Both the position numbers and the translations under genes were made by a program. A DNA stretch of 64,000 nt from Polyangiaceae bacterium (GTDB taxonomy: Bacteria > Myxococcota_A > Polyangia > Polyangiales > Polyangiaceae), in NCBI GenBank assembly GCA_013214025.1, contig JABSRN010000006.1:31491-95490 (forward strand), read 5' to 3'. Positions 55,837 through 64,000 of this stretch are shown here, piece by piece (the stretch's first letter is position 1; every line of letters starts with the position of its first letter). The notes under the pieces were generated by a model that was not told the origin of the DNA, searched no databases, and was given only the letters and a program-made list of their open reading frames with translations.

Positions 55837-56205
55837 ATGCGAGTAACACGGAAACAATTCTTGAACTTTGCCCTCACCAGCACAGCGGCTGCCACAGTGT
55901 TCGGCTGCGGCGACGACCCAGAAGCCGGTGGCGATGGTCTGGCTTGCTCCGACGTCGGCCCCGGTCCCCCGTTCGCGGTCTGCATCGGCTCCAACCACCA
56001 GCACGCGCTGGACATCACAGAGGCAGATGTCACGGCAGGCGTCGCGAAGACCTATGAAATTCGTGGCGGAGGCACCCATGGGCACGAGTTGGTCATCACC
56101 CCCGCGCAGTTCACACGAATGGCCGCCGGGGAAACGCTCAGTCTAGTCGCCCCCGGCACCGCTCACGACCACACAGTCGACATCATCTACACACCGCCGG
56201 AGTGA
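55837..56205 (+). CDS. Small lipoprotein with three HxH motifs
   Basis: 122 residues. The N terminus 'MRVTRKQFLNFALTSTAAAT' looks Tat-like (T-R-K-x-F-L, with Lys in place of the second Arg) and ends in a lipobox 'TVFGC' (Cys24). The mature part carries three evenly spaced His-x-His pairs: His54/56 in 'NHQHALDI', His81/83 in 'THGHELVIT' and His110/112 in 'AHDHTVDI', each leading into a beta strand. This strongly suggests metal binding, perhaps copper or zinc. No named family is recognised. Confidence 0.75.
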   Translation: MRVTRKQFLNFALTSTAAATVFGCGDDPEAGGDGLACSDVGPGPPFAVCIGSNHQHALDITEADVTAGVAKTYEIRGGGTHGHELVITPAQFTRMAAGETLSLVAPGTAHDHTVDIIYTPPE

Positions 56206-56236
56206 CGACGAAGCGCTCCGAGGGCGCTTCGTCGTC
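56204..56236. terminator. Bidirectional hairpin between converging genes
   Basis: GACGACGAAGCGC (56204-56216) pairs with GCGCTTCGTCGTC (56224-56236). It starts within the stop codon of the HxH lipoprotein gene and faces the converging saccharopine-dehydrogenase-like gene. No clear T-run. Confidence 0.6.
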
Positions 56237-56277
56237 GGGACAGCGCGTCGGTATCGGCGGCAATCGGCCCCGCGCCG

Positions 56278-57429
56278 TCAGAGCACCCGCCGGTTGGACC
56301 TCAGCGTGAACCCGCGTTGAGTCAGGGCCTTTCGGAAGCGATCCATCGGCACCACTCGCTCTTGAACCTGAACCCCGCGCTCAGGGATCTGACCGGTCGC
56401 GATCATATCGAGCACTATCGCCGCCGGGTAACCGGTGCAGCGGGCCATCGCGGAGAGCCCGCACTCGGCGTCGCCATACTCGATCAATTCCTCAGACATC
56501 TCCACCCGATCGTCACCTAGCCGACCGCGGCAAGTAAATCGTGCGAGCACGACGTCGTCCACGGATTCGTTCAGCCGCGTGGCCATTACGGCTTCCGTGA
56601 CGTTTCGGGGAATCACCTTAGCTGTGCCCACCTGGATCTCGTCCTCCTCAAACAGGCCCAGTCCCTGCAGAGCACGGATTGTCTGGCAGTGCCCGGGGTA
56701 ACGAATGGTCTTGTAGCTCAATTCGGGGACCAATTCCGCTAGCGTCTCCGTGAGCGTCGCCGTGCCCCCCGAGGTTTGAAAGGCTTCCAATTCGCCGAAG
56801 GGCGCCACAAATTCGAGCCTCTCCAGCTCACTCAAACCGGGCACGATCTTGAGTCGGCCACCCTCCAAAGTTCGACAATCTTCAATATATTCGTTGATGA
56901 GTCCCCGCACAGAAAACACCAAGCGATAGTTGAGCGGCTCTTCAGGAGTGACGGGTAATCCTCCGACGCGGAGCTGAAGGCTCTCCGGCACGTCGAAGCC
57001 GCGCACCAAGTCTGCACCGATCAACCCCGCCAGGCCCGGCGCGAGCCCGAGATCGGGGATCACCAGCACGCCGGCAGCCCGGGCGTCATCCGTCAGGGCG
57101 AGCTGGGCATCCACAACATCGTGGTTCCCCCCCAGGTCGCAAAAGTGTGTGCGGGTGGAGATGGCGATCTTCGTCAACGCCTCATTGTCGTCGTAGGAAA
57201 CAGCGCCAAGGGCCGCGTCCACCGACTGCAATGCCGAGGCGACGGCGGAGTGGTCCCGCACGTCCAATTCGGCAGCCACAAAACGCCCATCGCCGAGTTC
57301 ATCGACCAAGGCCTGGGCAATTACAGGCTGTTGGTCAAACACCTCGACACGCTCGGCGCCAGAGAAACGACTGATATCCCTCGCGATCGCCCTCGCTTGA
57401 GTGCCGGCTCCTAAGATGGCGAGTTTCAC
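56278..57429 (-). CDS. Saccharopine dehydrogenase-family oxidoreductase
   Basis: 383 residues from a GTG with AAGAAGG upstream. The Rossmann motif is 'LAILGAGTQARAIARDI', followed by 'HFCDLGGNHDVV' and 'VIPDLGLAPGLAGLIGADLV', typical of saccharopine dehydrogenase and related reductases. It could act in lysine breakdown, in carboxynorspermidine synthesis or as an L-lysine dehydrogenase; the sequence does not decide. It lies downstream of rnhA on the same strand. Confidence 0.88.
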   Translation of the reverse strand: MKLAILGAGTQARAIARDISRFSGAERVEVFDQQPVIAQALVDELGDGRFVAAELDVRDHSAVASALQSVDAALGAVSYDDNEALTKIAISTRTHFCDLGGNHDVVDAQLALTDDARAAGVLVIPDLGLAPGLAGLIGADLVRGFDVPESLQLRVGGLPVTPEEPLNYRLVFSVRGLINEYIEDCRTLEGGRLKIVPGLSELERLEFVAPFGELEAFQTSGGTATLTETLAELVPELSYKTIRYPGHCQTIRALQGLGLFEEDEIQVGTAKVIPRNVTEAVMATRLNESVDDVVLARFTCRGRLGDDRVEMSEELIEYGDAECGLSAMARCTGYPAAIVLDMIATGQIPERGVQVQERVVPMDRFRKALTQRGFTLRSNRRVL

Positions 57430-57474
57430 CTTCTTGAGGCTAGCGCTCCGGGCTCGTCGACGCCAATCTCAGAT

Positions 57475-57506
57475 GGCGTGCCGCCTGACGCATCGGGCGG
57501 CACGCC
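57475..57506 (-). terminator. Hairpin downstream of rnhA
   Basis: GGCGTGCCGCC (57475-57485) pairs perfectly with GGCGGCACGCC (57496-57506). It lies between the rnhA stop and the next gene's start on the minus strand. No T-run is seen. Confidence 0.6.
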
Positions 57507-57542
57507 TCAGACTGCCGGCACTCGGCTGCGTACACCGAGGTC

Positions 57543-57983
57543 CTAGGGAACGAGCACGATGCCGGAGCCTCGATGTCCAGCTTCCACAGCCAACTCGTCC
57601 ACCAGATCGTTCATCGGGTGCCCGCTATGCCCCTTGACCCAACGAAAAGTGACGTCATCGCGCGCACGTACCGCCTCGATGAACGGCTCCCATATGTCAC
57701 GATTGGCGACGGGTTCACGTTTGCTGTTCTTCCAGCCGCGCTTGAGCCAGCCCTTCCACCAACCATCCCGAAAACAGTTCACGACGTAGGTCGAATCACT
57801 AACGATCTCGAGTAGCCCGGGGTTCGCCTTGACCGCCTCAAAAGCCGCTGTCAGTTCCATCCGCTGATTGGTGGTGTCCGGCGACGCGCCACTGGCGCAA
57901 TGTTCCCGGTTAATAGCCCAAGCCCAACCCCCGGGTCCGGGGTTTCCGCTACAAGCTCCGTCCGTATATACGATCGTGGTCAC
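57543..57983 (-). CDS. rnhA: Ribonuclease HI
   Basis: 146 residues from a GTG. The DEDD metal site is complete: Asp8 in 'VYTDGACSGNPGPGGW', Glu43 in 'NQRMELTAA', Asp63 in 'IVSDSTYVV' and Asp129 in 'MNDLVDELA', with the catalytic His loop 'VKGHSGHP'. It degrades the RNA strand of RNA-DNA hybrids in replication and repair. It starts nine bases after the glycerophosphodiesterase stop, so the two share a transcript. Confidence 0.95.
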   Translation of the reverse strand: MTTIVYTDGACSGNPGPGGWAWAINREHCASGASPDTTNQRMELTAAFEAVKANPGLLEIVSDSTYVVNCFRDGWWKGWLKRGWKNSKREPVANRDIWEPFIEAVRARDDVTFRWVKGHSGHPMNDLVDELAVEAGHRGSGIVLVP

Positions 57984-57992
57984 CGCTCCGGT

Positions 57993-58793
57993 CTAGCCCA
58001 TCCCTCCGAATCCACCAACGTGCTTTGGCAGCAGGCTCCCGAGGGCATCAAGATCATCGCTAAAAACGCCGGTCGCGCCCGCGGCCAATAGCGCCTGGGC
58101 ACGCTCCAGCTCGTTCACTGTGAACACCAACACCTGGTCGAGCTGGTCGGCCGTGCGGCGCAGCTCGTCGAGACTCAGGCCCCTATTTGAGATCCCCAGC
58201 ACCCTGGCTCCCAGGCGTTGGGCCCGGGCCGCCCACGCAGCACTTCTGTTGGGGCCGCCCGGGGGCTCGGAGTCATCCGCCAGATCAATGAGCAAGCCGG
58301 TCGTAAACTTCGTCTCAGACGCTTGCAAAGCCAATAGGACCCGAACATCGAAACTTGAAATGAGTACGCGATTTGTGTCCCAGGCAGCGTCGCCCTCCAA
58401 TACCGCCAATACCGCCGATACCGTCGCGGTCGCTCGCTCCGTGGTCTTGATCTCAATATTGACCCCCAGGCCCAGCGAATCGCATTCTGTCAGTGCCAGA
58501 CCGAGACTCGGAACCAATTCGCCCGCATGCTCCTCGGAAAACCATGAACCGGCGTCCGCCTCGCGCAATCCGGCGTAGCTCTGATCCCACACATTGCCGA
58601 GTAGATCCGTAGTGCGGTCGAGGGTGTCGTCGTGCATCACCACGCAGATGCCATCGGCGCTCAAGGCCACGTCAAACTCAACCCAACTCGCTCCTCGCCT
58701 TCGGCCTTCACGGAAAGCGGCCAGCGTGTTCTCCGGCGCGTGGCGCGCCCCACCGCGATGGGCCAATACCTGGGGTAGTTCAGTGGTACTCAT
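57993..58793 (-). CDS. Glycerophosphodiester phosphodiesterase
   Basis: 266 residues. Catalytic strings are 'LAHRGGARHAPENTLAAFRE', 'VEFDVALSADGICVVMHDDT' and 'LGVNIEIK', the metal- and substrate-binding sites of GDPD/UgpQ enzymes. It hydrolyses glycerophosphodiesters to glycerol-3-phosphate and an alcohol. No signal peptide, so it is probably cytoplasmic like UgpQ. First gene of a unit with rnhA. Confidence 0.9.
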   Translation of the reverse strand: MSTTELPQVLAHRGGARHAPENTLAAFREGRRRGASWVEFDVALSADGICVVMHDDTLDRTTDLLGNVWDQSYAGLREADAGSWFSEEHAGELVPSLGLALTECDSLGLGVNIEIKTTERATATVSAVLAVLEGDAAWDTNRVLISSFDVRVLLALQASETKFTTGLLIDLADDSEPPGGPNRSAAWAARAQRLGARVLGISNRGLSLDELRRTADQLDQVLVFTVNELERAQALLAAGATGVFSDDLDALGSLLPKHVGGFGGMG

Positions 58794-59156
58794 GGGCGCG
58801 TGATTCCTTCGGCTAACGGATGACTCGCCATCTGTTGTACGCCGCTAGCCGGGTGGAAGACTGCCCCCTTCTGGCCTCTTTCTGCCCATCATCGGAATCG
58901 CGATGCGCCAGACCCCACGCTGTCCCTCCGAAGATCCCCGCCGATCGCCCACGCCAAGGCACGGCGTCCGAGTCCCCGGCCGATGCATTTATGGCCGCAC
59001 CGCGTCTTTGGGCTACGCCCGAGCGGCCCAAAGCAGCAAACAAACGGGGGCGCGGCCAGATGTTGAAGAGAGCTGCAAAAGGGTCGTTAGCCCTCGCCCT
59101 CAGCCCCACACAGCGGTGTGGACTCAGCACAAGCGTTTCTGTATGAGTTTTAGTCT
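58794..59156. other. 363-base intergenic region
   Basis: It lies between the divergent phosphodiesterase and TerB-like genes. Open frames cross it on both strands, but they have Arg/Pro/Ser-rich random-looking content, no ribosome-binding site and no family resemblance. No strong dyad or promoter was identified. Confidence 0.4.
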
Positions 59157-59732
59157 ATGCGCCCTAGCTACAACGAAAAAAAGTACTTTGCCACGAACTC
59201 CCAAGCCGCCCGCGAAGATTTGCGAGTCAAGGTGGACAAAGCCGCATCCGAACTCCAGGCTCGCCAGGACATCGGCAGCGCCGTGTCGACTGACAACGCG
59301 GCCTTGGTCGGACGCATTCGGAAACTGGGCTTCGACGGCGACTCCGCCCGGGTGTTCGATTTGCTACCGCTGATTCACGTGTCCTGGGCCGATGGAAAAA
59401 TCCAGACCGACGAGCGCAACACCATTCTCGCGATCCTCGATAAACGCGGCGTCGAACCTGGCAGCCAAGCCTGCACGCTGATTGAAACCCTACTTGAGAA
59501 GAAGCCGTCAGAGGCCTTCTTCGCCGAGACTCTCTCCATCTTAAGAGCCCTAACGAAGTCACAGTCTGCCGGCGCCAGCGTTGTCGAACTCTGCATCGAG
59601 GTGGCTGAAGTGAGCGGCGGACTGTTTGGTCTCGGCAACAAGGTGAGTGCCGAGGAGAAAGAACTGATCGCCCAGGTAGCCGACGCTCTTGGCACCAGCG
59701 CACAGGATGCGTTTAAAAAAGGTCTGGACTGA
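59157..59732 (+). CDS. TerB-like helical protein
   Basis: 191 residues, all-helical. The pattern 'LPLIHVSWADGKIQTDERNT' with 'SAEEKELIAQVADALG' near the end is that of the TerB/DjlA-type domain: two acidic helix-turn segments (D-G-x-x-x-x-E and similar) in a duplicated helical fold. TerB relatives bind metal or take part in stress complexes; most are uncharacterised. No other ter genes are nearby. It converges with the kinase gene. Confidence 0.7.
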   Translation: MRPSYNEKKYFATNSQAAREDLRVKVDKAASELQARQDIGSAVSTDNAALVGRIRKLGFDGDSARVFDLLPLIHVSWADGKIQTDERNTILAILDKRGVEPGSQACTLIETLLEKKPSEAFFAETLSILRALTKSQSAGASVVELCIEVAEVSGGLFGLGNKVSAEEKELIAQVADALGTSAQDAFKKGLD

Positions 59733-59759
59733 ACGGGCTACGCCCCAACAGCATTAGCC

Positions 59760-61526
59760 CTATCGAAAGGTAGGAGCTGGGCGGCTCTTGGCCTTCTTGA
59801 GCGCCTCTGTGAGACGCCCGTCACGGAGACAAGCGAAACAATCCTCTGTGCCCTGGGCGCCGCAACCATCGCGTTTGGTGACGCCAAGCAATGGGCGCAA
59901 AGAGCGGGTATCCCCATGGGTTATCGCCCGCGCCAACAACGCTTGGAAGGCCTCACAACCCCGGGCGTCCCGTAGCTCTAGGGCGACCCTGAGCGCCTCG
60001 GATGCCTTGGACCGCACCGATTGAGTGGAGAGCAGCTCTTTTGCTTGATGGGTTAGTTTCGTCCGATTGGAAGTAGAAGCCCACACGTCGAACAAGAGGT
60101 CAGCCCCCGAGGCACCGGTCATGATCCCGGCTAGACGTAACACCCTCTCTGCAGTCTCCGGGAGATCTGCTGCGGCTCGAACATCCGCAAGCAGCTCCCT
60201 ATCGGACGCGTATTTTCCGTCAATCTCCACCGCTCGAAGGAAAGCCGCCATGGCTTCCGGGTTCAAATCGTTCTTGGTCCGCGCCTTGCCGATCACGTAC
60301 CACTCCCGAGCCGAACGGTCGTCTGCGTGACGTCGCTCCAAGCGAAGCCAAGCGTTCTTGTCGCCCATCTCGGCTCGGGTCACCAACTGATCCACCGTAA
60401 CCGGGTTTCGCACCGGGACGCCACTGGAAGCAGACGGAACTACCGGCAAAATGGATTCAGAAACGGGGACGGCGGACACGACCGACTTTACTGGATGGGA
60501 CTCTCGTCCGCCGAGAGCGACGGCGATGGCAAGAGCTGCCGCCAAACTTAAGCCTCGGCCGACTCGACTGCGGCCAGTCGAAAGCCGTTGACCAACCACA
60601 GCGGCCAATGTCGAACCACTAATTGTCGATCCCCGGCGCAACCGGACTCGTTCCAACAATGCGTCCAACACCCGAGCTACTTCTGCGGCAGTCTGGACCC
60701 GGTCGTTGGGATCCTTTTCCAGGAGCCGCATGACAATGGCGCGCACGTCCCGATCGACAGTCTGAGGTAGTGGCGGTGGCAATTCTTCCACCTGGGACTT
60801 CAGAACCCCCGAGATGTCCTCCGAAAGGAACGGCGGATGCCCGGCCAACATGGCGTAGGTGATCATGCCGAGAGAATAGATATCCGCCCGGTGATCCACG
60901 GCCGATCCCGAAGCCTGCTCCGGCGACATGTACTTCGGCGTACCAAACACCAAGCCGCGCTGGGTGAGGCTCTTGCTATTTTCGTCGTCGACTTCCAATT
61001 TGGCCATGCCAAAGTCGAGGACTTTCACGAAGTCGTCTTCGTCACCGCGCTGGGTAAGCATCACGTTATCCGGTTTCACGTCGCGATGGACCACCTCCGC
61101 TGCGTGCAGTGCGGACAGCGCGAGGGCTACCTGACGGGCGATATTGAGCGACCGCTCCACCGACATAGGCCCGTCTTCGAGCGCTTCGCCGAGGCCCCTT
61201 CCTGGCACGTACTCAAGGACCAGATACAAACCACCATTGTCCAGCTCACCGAAGTCGGTAGCGGTGACCAGGTGCGCATCCTGAGCGCGACTCGCTACTA
61301 CCGCTTCCCTCTCGAAGCGCTGCACGACCTCGGAGACGTAGGTCATCTGGCGGTGAAGGATCTTCACCGCCACCGTTTTCTCCATGCGGATGTGCGCGGC
61401 GCGGTAGACAGTGCCTGTCCCACCCTCACCCAGGTGCGATTCGAGGCGATAGCGGTCAGCCACGATGGTGCCGATCAATGCATCCGCTGTCCCTCGACCC
61501 AGCATGCTCTTAGTCCGCTCAGACAT
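59760..61526 (-). CDS. Hanks-type Ser/Thr protein kinase
   Basis: 588 residues. The kinase domain (about 25-290) is complete: 'LGEGGTGTVYRA', catalytic Lys in 'VAVKILHRQ', 'HRDVKPDNVML', 'VLDFGMAKL' and 'GTPKYMSPEQA'. One membrane segment follows near residues 325-345 ('LAAALAIAVALGG'). The outer region is alpha-helical with repeated short Arg/Ala-rich units ending in Cys-containing 'EDCFACLRDGRLTEALKKA', perhaps TPR-like repeats. It should be active and sense something outside the membrane or in a complex. Convergent with the TerB-like gene. Confidence 0.92.
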   Translation of the reverse strand: MSERTKSMLGRGTADALIGTIVADRYRLESHLGEGGTGTVYRAAHIRMEKTVAVKILHRQMTYVSEVVQRFEREAVVASRAQDAHLVTATDFGELDNGGLYLVLEYVPGRGLGEALEDGPMSVERSLNIARQVALALSALHAAEVVHRDVKPDNVMLTQRGDEDDFVKVLDFGMAKLEVDDENSKSLTQRGLVFGTPKYMSPEQASGSAVDHRADIYSLGMITYAMLAGHPPFLSEDISGVLKSQVEELPPPLPQTVDRDVRAIVMRLLEKDPNDRVQTAAEVARVLDALLERVRLRRGSTISGSTLAAVVGQRLSTGRSRVGRGLSLAAALAIAVALGGRESHPVKSVVSAVPVSESILPVVPSASSGVPVRNPVTVDQLVTRAEMGDKNAWLRLERRHADDRSAREWYVIGKARTKNDLNPEAMAAFLRAVEIDGKYASDRELLADVRAAADLPETAERVLRLAGIMTGASGADLLFDVWASTSNRTKLTHQAKELLSTQSVRSKASEALRVALELRDARGCEAFQALLARAITHGDTRSLRPLLGVTKRDGCGAQGTEDCFACLRDGRLTEALKKAKSRPAPTFR

Positions 61527-61684
61527 CGCTTAAACTGATTTCTCCCACGTGCACGCAAGTCTAGCATCTGGGCCGCAGAACCGGAGTTTTCGCGCGATGA
61601 CCGAAAGCCCCGGGCCCCAGAGGGGAAAAAATCCGTCACTGACAAGCGCGACTGGCCGTCCGGTGGGGCCCGATATTTAGGATC

Positions 61685-63391
61685 TCAACCGGCCGTCGAC
61701 CACAACTCTTCAAGCAGTTCCGCTGACTCATTGCTGTCACGACTCAACTTCACAGCCGCCTCAAGTTCTCGGCGCGCGTTCAGACCGAGCCCCGCCTTCA
61801 GATACACATGCCCGAGCGTTCGCCGGTTTTGCGGCTCCGTCGGCTCTAACTTCGCCGCGTGGGACGCGTACTTTCCCGCATCATGCAGATCGCCGCCCGC
61901 CGCTAATATCGCTTCTGCCACCTGGCGATGACAGGCCGCGATGCGAGGACGCCCCAAGCACACGCGTTTCCAACTCTTCGCAGCCTTGTCCCACTTCTGC
62001 TGTTTCTGTTCGTACAAGGCCTGCTTCTCGTAGGTGGGCGCCAGTTCCACGGCGATCTCTCGACTCAGCCGTTCGTAGTGCTCCCGCAGCTCGGGACGGT
62101 TCCAATCCAGGGCGTCCAACAGACTCAGGGACTGAGCTGCCTCCGCGGCGTTCCCGTCCGCGTGGGCCTTCGTCGCTCGCTCCAAGTAGGTTCGCACCAA
62201 ATCGAGAGACTGGGGCGGGTCGCTGCCCGTCTTTTTCTTACCCTGAATCGGAGTAGCCGAGTGTCTGCCCCGACGGTTGATCTGCCGCGGGGGTCCACGG
62301 ACACCGGAAGGCTCCCGACGACGCGGCCTCGACGGCTTGGCCACTGGCTGCGTGGGACGCCCGATTTTGCCGACCCGACGCAGATACTCATCGTACTGGG
62401 AGCGCGTATGGGCATGACTGAGGGTGGCGTACGCTTCGCTGATTCGAGTAAAGGCGGCGCTGTGTTTCTGTTGAATTCCGCCTGCTGTTTTTCCAACGGC
62501 TCGCTCGGGGTGAAAGCGCGAAACTCCAGCGAAGTATGCCTCTCGAATTGCTTTTTTTGTAGCATCTGCCGCGACGCCTAGCACGCTGTAGTGGTCCGTC
62601 TCTGACATCTTGAGAAACGCGGTTACCTCCCGCAATTGTTCGGCATCGCGTGCAGGCACATCCGAAGAAGGACTTTCAGCGGAACCAGGCTGTAGGGTGT
62701 TCCGAGAGCCAGCCGTCGAACGTTGAACCGGCCAGACCCAATCCACGAGTCCGCGCCTCGCGAGCTCCGTCAACATGCGGTCCACCACCTTGAGATCCAT
62801 CGCTAGCGCTTCGGCGATGGCCTCGACACAACGGGTCCCGTCGATACCGGTCAACACGTACACCAGCATCAGATCGTCTATCGAGCCCTTTGCATCGGTC
62901 ACTGCGGGTACGCAGCGCTTGGGGTCGTTCAACTTCGCCCACTCGACGAGGTCATCGACATCCTGAATCTGTCCGCGACTGAGGCTGTCGAACTGCAACC
63001 CAAAGCCAGCCGCAATCCCGATCTCAGCCGCTTTTGCTTCCGGTATCAGATGCACGATGCGGGTGGACAACGCTAAAAATTGCCCCTCCTCGGGCAACTG
63101 GATCCGAATATCGGCCTCGGTGAAGATCTCTGGTGAATAGGCGGTGGCAATGAATATGCCTCCGCGGCTCAGATCCGTCGCATCGAACGGTTGATACTCT
63201 TGCCACCCCTCACAGCGCAGCAATACGCTGAACTTCGTTGAGTACCGGCGAGCTAACGGCTTCGGCGCGCTCACGTTCCGAACGCTACGGTGCTGAATCG
63301 GTACAAGTATCCCATTCAGATATAACGAACGGTCCCTTCCACAAAACCCCAAGGGCCCTTCCTTCAGTGCCAACGGTTTAACCTGGCCCAT
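61685..63391 (-). CDS. PilZ - J-domain - TPR protein
   Basis: 568 residues. A PilZ-like domain lies at about 45-130: 'RRYSTKF' and 'DLSRGGIFIATAY' fit the R-x3-R/K and D/N-x-S-x2-G c-di-GMP signature. A winged-helix-like stretch follows near 165-220. A J-domain at 264-335 ('DHYSVLGVAADATKKAIREA') has the Hsp70-activating H-P-D changed to 'HPE'. The C-terminal 170 residues look like TPR repeats. The HPE change suggests the J-domain may not stimulate DnaK normally. The mixture points to a c-di-GMP-linked scaffold. Divergent from the H1-like gene. Confidence 0.8.
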   Translation of the reverse strand: MGQVKPLALKEGPLGFCGRDRSLYLNGILVPIQHRSVRNVSAPKPLARRYSTKFSVLLRCEGWQEYQPFDATDLSRGGIFIATAYSPEIFTEADIRIQLPEEGQFLALSTRIVHLIPEAKAAEIGIAAGFGLQFDSLSRGQIQDVDDLVEWAKLNDPKRCVPAVTDAKGSIDDLMLVYVLTGIDGTRCVEAIAEALAMDLKVVDRMLTELARRGLVDWVWPVQRSTAGSRNTLQPGSAESPSSDVPARDAEQLREVTAFLKMSETDHYSVLGVAADATKKAIREAYFAGVSRFHPERAVGKTAGGIQQKHSAAFTRISEAYATLSHAHTRSQYDEYLRRVGKIGRPTQPVAKPSRPRRREPSGVRGPPRQINRRGRHSATPIQGKKKTGSDPPQSLDLVRTYLERATKAHADGNAAEAAQSLSLLDALDWNRPELREHYERLSREIAVELAPTYEKQALYEQKQQKWDKAAKSWKRVCLGRPRIAACHRQVAEAILAAGGDLHDAGKYASHAAKLEPTEPQNRRTLGHVYLKAGLGLNARRELEAAVKLSRDSNESAELLEELWSTAG

Positions 63392-63547
63392 TCACCGCAA
63401 TGTCACCGCTGACTCCGAACAACCGGCCGCTCACCCTGACCTACTGTACCGTGTATTTATGTTCACGACAGGCCACGGCTTTGATACGGGTCACAGACCC
63501 CAAGCTTAGAACTTATCACCACTTTTCGACATTTCGGCAGGAGCTAC

Positions 63548-64000
63548 GTGACACAAACACGCAAGCGTTCCACTAAACATACCCCCAGGACGGGGATACC
63601 GCCCAAACGCTCAACCTGCGATTCCCCAGCCTTAACGCGAACACTGGCTACACTGACCCGCGGCGCGACTTCGGGCCCTGCTGTTACCCACTCGGCGAAG
63701 GGGCGGTCCGCTCCCAACGAGCAAGCGACGCGGCAGAGCGCACGCCTTGCCGCAGCACGCAGGAAGACCGTCTCCAAAAAGACGACTCGCCAAGCCCCTG
63801 TCCGCAAGAAGGCGCCCGTCCGCAAGAAGGCGCCCGTCCGCAAGAAGGCGCCTGTCCGCAAGAAGGCGCCTGTCCGCAAGAAGGCGCCTGTCCGCAAGAA
63901 GGCGCCTGTCCGCAAGAAGGCGCCTGTCCGCAAGAAGGCGCCCGTCCGCAAGAAGGCGCCCGTCCGCAAGAAGGCGCCCGTCCGCAAGAAGGCGCCCGTC
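63548..64000 (+). CDS. Histone H1-like Lys/Arg-rich repeat protein, 5' part (runs off right edge)
   Basis: The frame opens at a GTG at 63548 with an AGGAG at 63539-63543 and stays open to the window edge (151 codons). The first 80 residues are Thr/Arg/Ser/Lys-rich, then the hexapeptide P-V-R-K-K-A repeats at least eleven times, encoded by an 18-bp unit from 63800 on. This resembles bacterial histone H1-like tails (for example of Bordetella or chlamydial type and the Lys/Ala/Pro repeats in myxobacteria), which bind DNA non-specifically. No membrane segment or signal is seen. The opposite-strand frame here is a shadow of the repeat. Confidence 0.7.
   Translation, partial: MTQTRKRSTKHTPRTGIPPKRSTCDSPALTRTLATLTRGATSGPAVTHSAKGRSAPNEQATRQSARLAAARRKTVSKKTTRQAPVRKKAPVRKKAPVRKKAPVRKKAPVRKKAPVRKKAPVRKKAPVRKKAPVRKKAPVRKKAPVRKKAPV
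63800..64000 (+). repeat. 18-bp coding tandem repeat, 11 units plus part of a twelfth
   Basis: Unit GTCCGCAAGAAGGCGCCY, boundaries every 18 bases from 63800. Only the third base of the Pro codon (C or T) varies between units, and the T-type units form one run. The array continues beyond the window. Confidence 0.95.

Noticed and set aside
58820..59146. 108-codon open frame upstream of the TerB-like gene
   Set aside because: Low-complexity composition and overlapping open frames on both strands; no start signal.
63544..63987. Minus-strand open frame with repeated 'RTGAFL' units
   Set aside because: It is the antisense of the 18-bp coding repeat; the plus-strand frame has a ribosome-binding site and H1-like composition.
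63800..64000. CRISPR-like array
   Set aside because: The 18-bp units are directly adjacent with no spacers and encode protein in frame.
1..64000. tRNA or rRNA genes
   Set aside because: I looked for T-loop and CCA-like patterns in gaps and found no convincing cloverleaf; a covariance-model scan would be decisive.

Overview
The window is GC-rich, gene-dense DNA that looks like a chromosomal piece of a Myxococcota-like (old 'Deltaproteobacteria') genome. The support is indirect: two Hanks-type Ser/Thr kinases plus a membrane pseudokinase, several lipoproteins with Gly/Ser/Thr-rich linkers and von Willebrand A domains, PilZ/J-domain/TPR chimeras, DUF4388-like/receiver chimeras, and a Lys/Arg-repeat histone-like protein. 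No rRNA, tRNA, CRISPR array, insertion sequence or prophage was seen. Taxonomy is an inference from gene content only.

Layout. 1-683: 5' part of a GspE/PilB-type ATPase running off the left edge. 0.8-7.0 kb: a sulfatase-fold lipoprotein, then a four-gene overlapping Gld-type ABC operon. 7.1-17.6 kb: housekeeping and accessory genes (queG, alpha/beta hydrolase, htpG, retropepsin-like protein, serine acetyltransferase, a broken HDOD gene, yhbY, an enoyl-CoA hydratase-fold gene). 17.7-21.4 kb: a VOC protein, a second crotonase-fold gene, and a ClpP/SppA-fold serine proteinase translationally coupled to an alpha/beta hydrolase-like protein that lacks its nucleophile. 21.5-28 kb: a VWA lipoprotein, a Ser/Thr kinase, a fatty-acid hydroxylase and a secreted endonuclease/phosphatase-fold lipoprotein. 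28.2-35.2 kb: a signalling island with a membrane pseudokinase divergent from a double pseudo-receiver/TPR membrane protein, then CheY and CheX-like genes and remnants of a receiver and a chemoreceptor. 35.2-43.8 kb: TetR, a PiT transporter, a GntR-trpB-trpA operon, a broken MATE exporter, and a TfdA/TauD dioxygenase with a divergent TetR. 43.8-49.5 kb: galE, a small membrane protein, an Spx/ArsC-SDR-esterase operon and a Mer/Lpd-type flavoprotein. 49.8-56.2 kb: a VWA lipoprotein, a DUF455 ferritin-like gene overlapping an ATP-grasp gene, a dyad-rich region before an HU gene with terminators and repeats after it, and two unusual lipoproteins (Cys-rich; triple HxH). 56.3-64 kb: a saccharopine-dehydrogenase-like gene, rnhA, a glycerophosphodiesterase, a TerB-like gene, a second Ser/Thr kinase, a PilZ-J-TPR protein, and the start of an H1-like repeat protein cut by the right edge.

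The candidate systems most worth following are the pseudokinase/pseudo-receiver pair (28.2-33.2 kb), the DUF455/ATP-grasp pair (51.6-53.4 kb), the proteinase/dead-hydrolase pair (19.3-21.4 kb) and the triple-HxH lipoprotein (55.8 kb). A window-wide theme is short tandem duplications of 10-18 bp, two of which overlap or abut stop codons and one of which breaks a gene. Three clear pseudogenes (HDOD, chemoreceptor, MATE) lie among otherwise intact genes.
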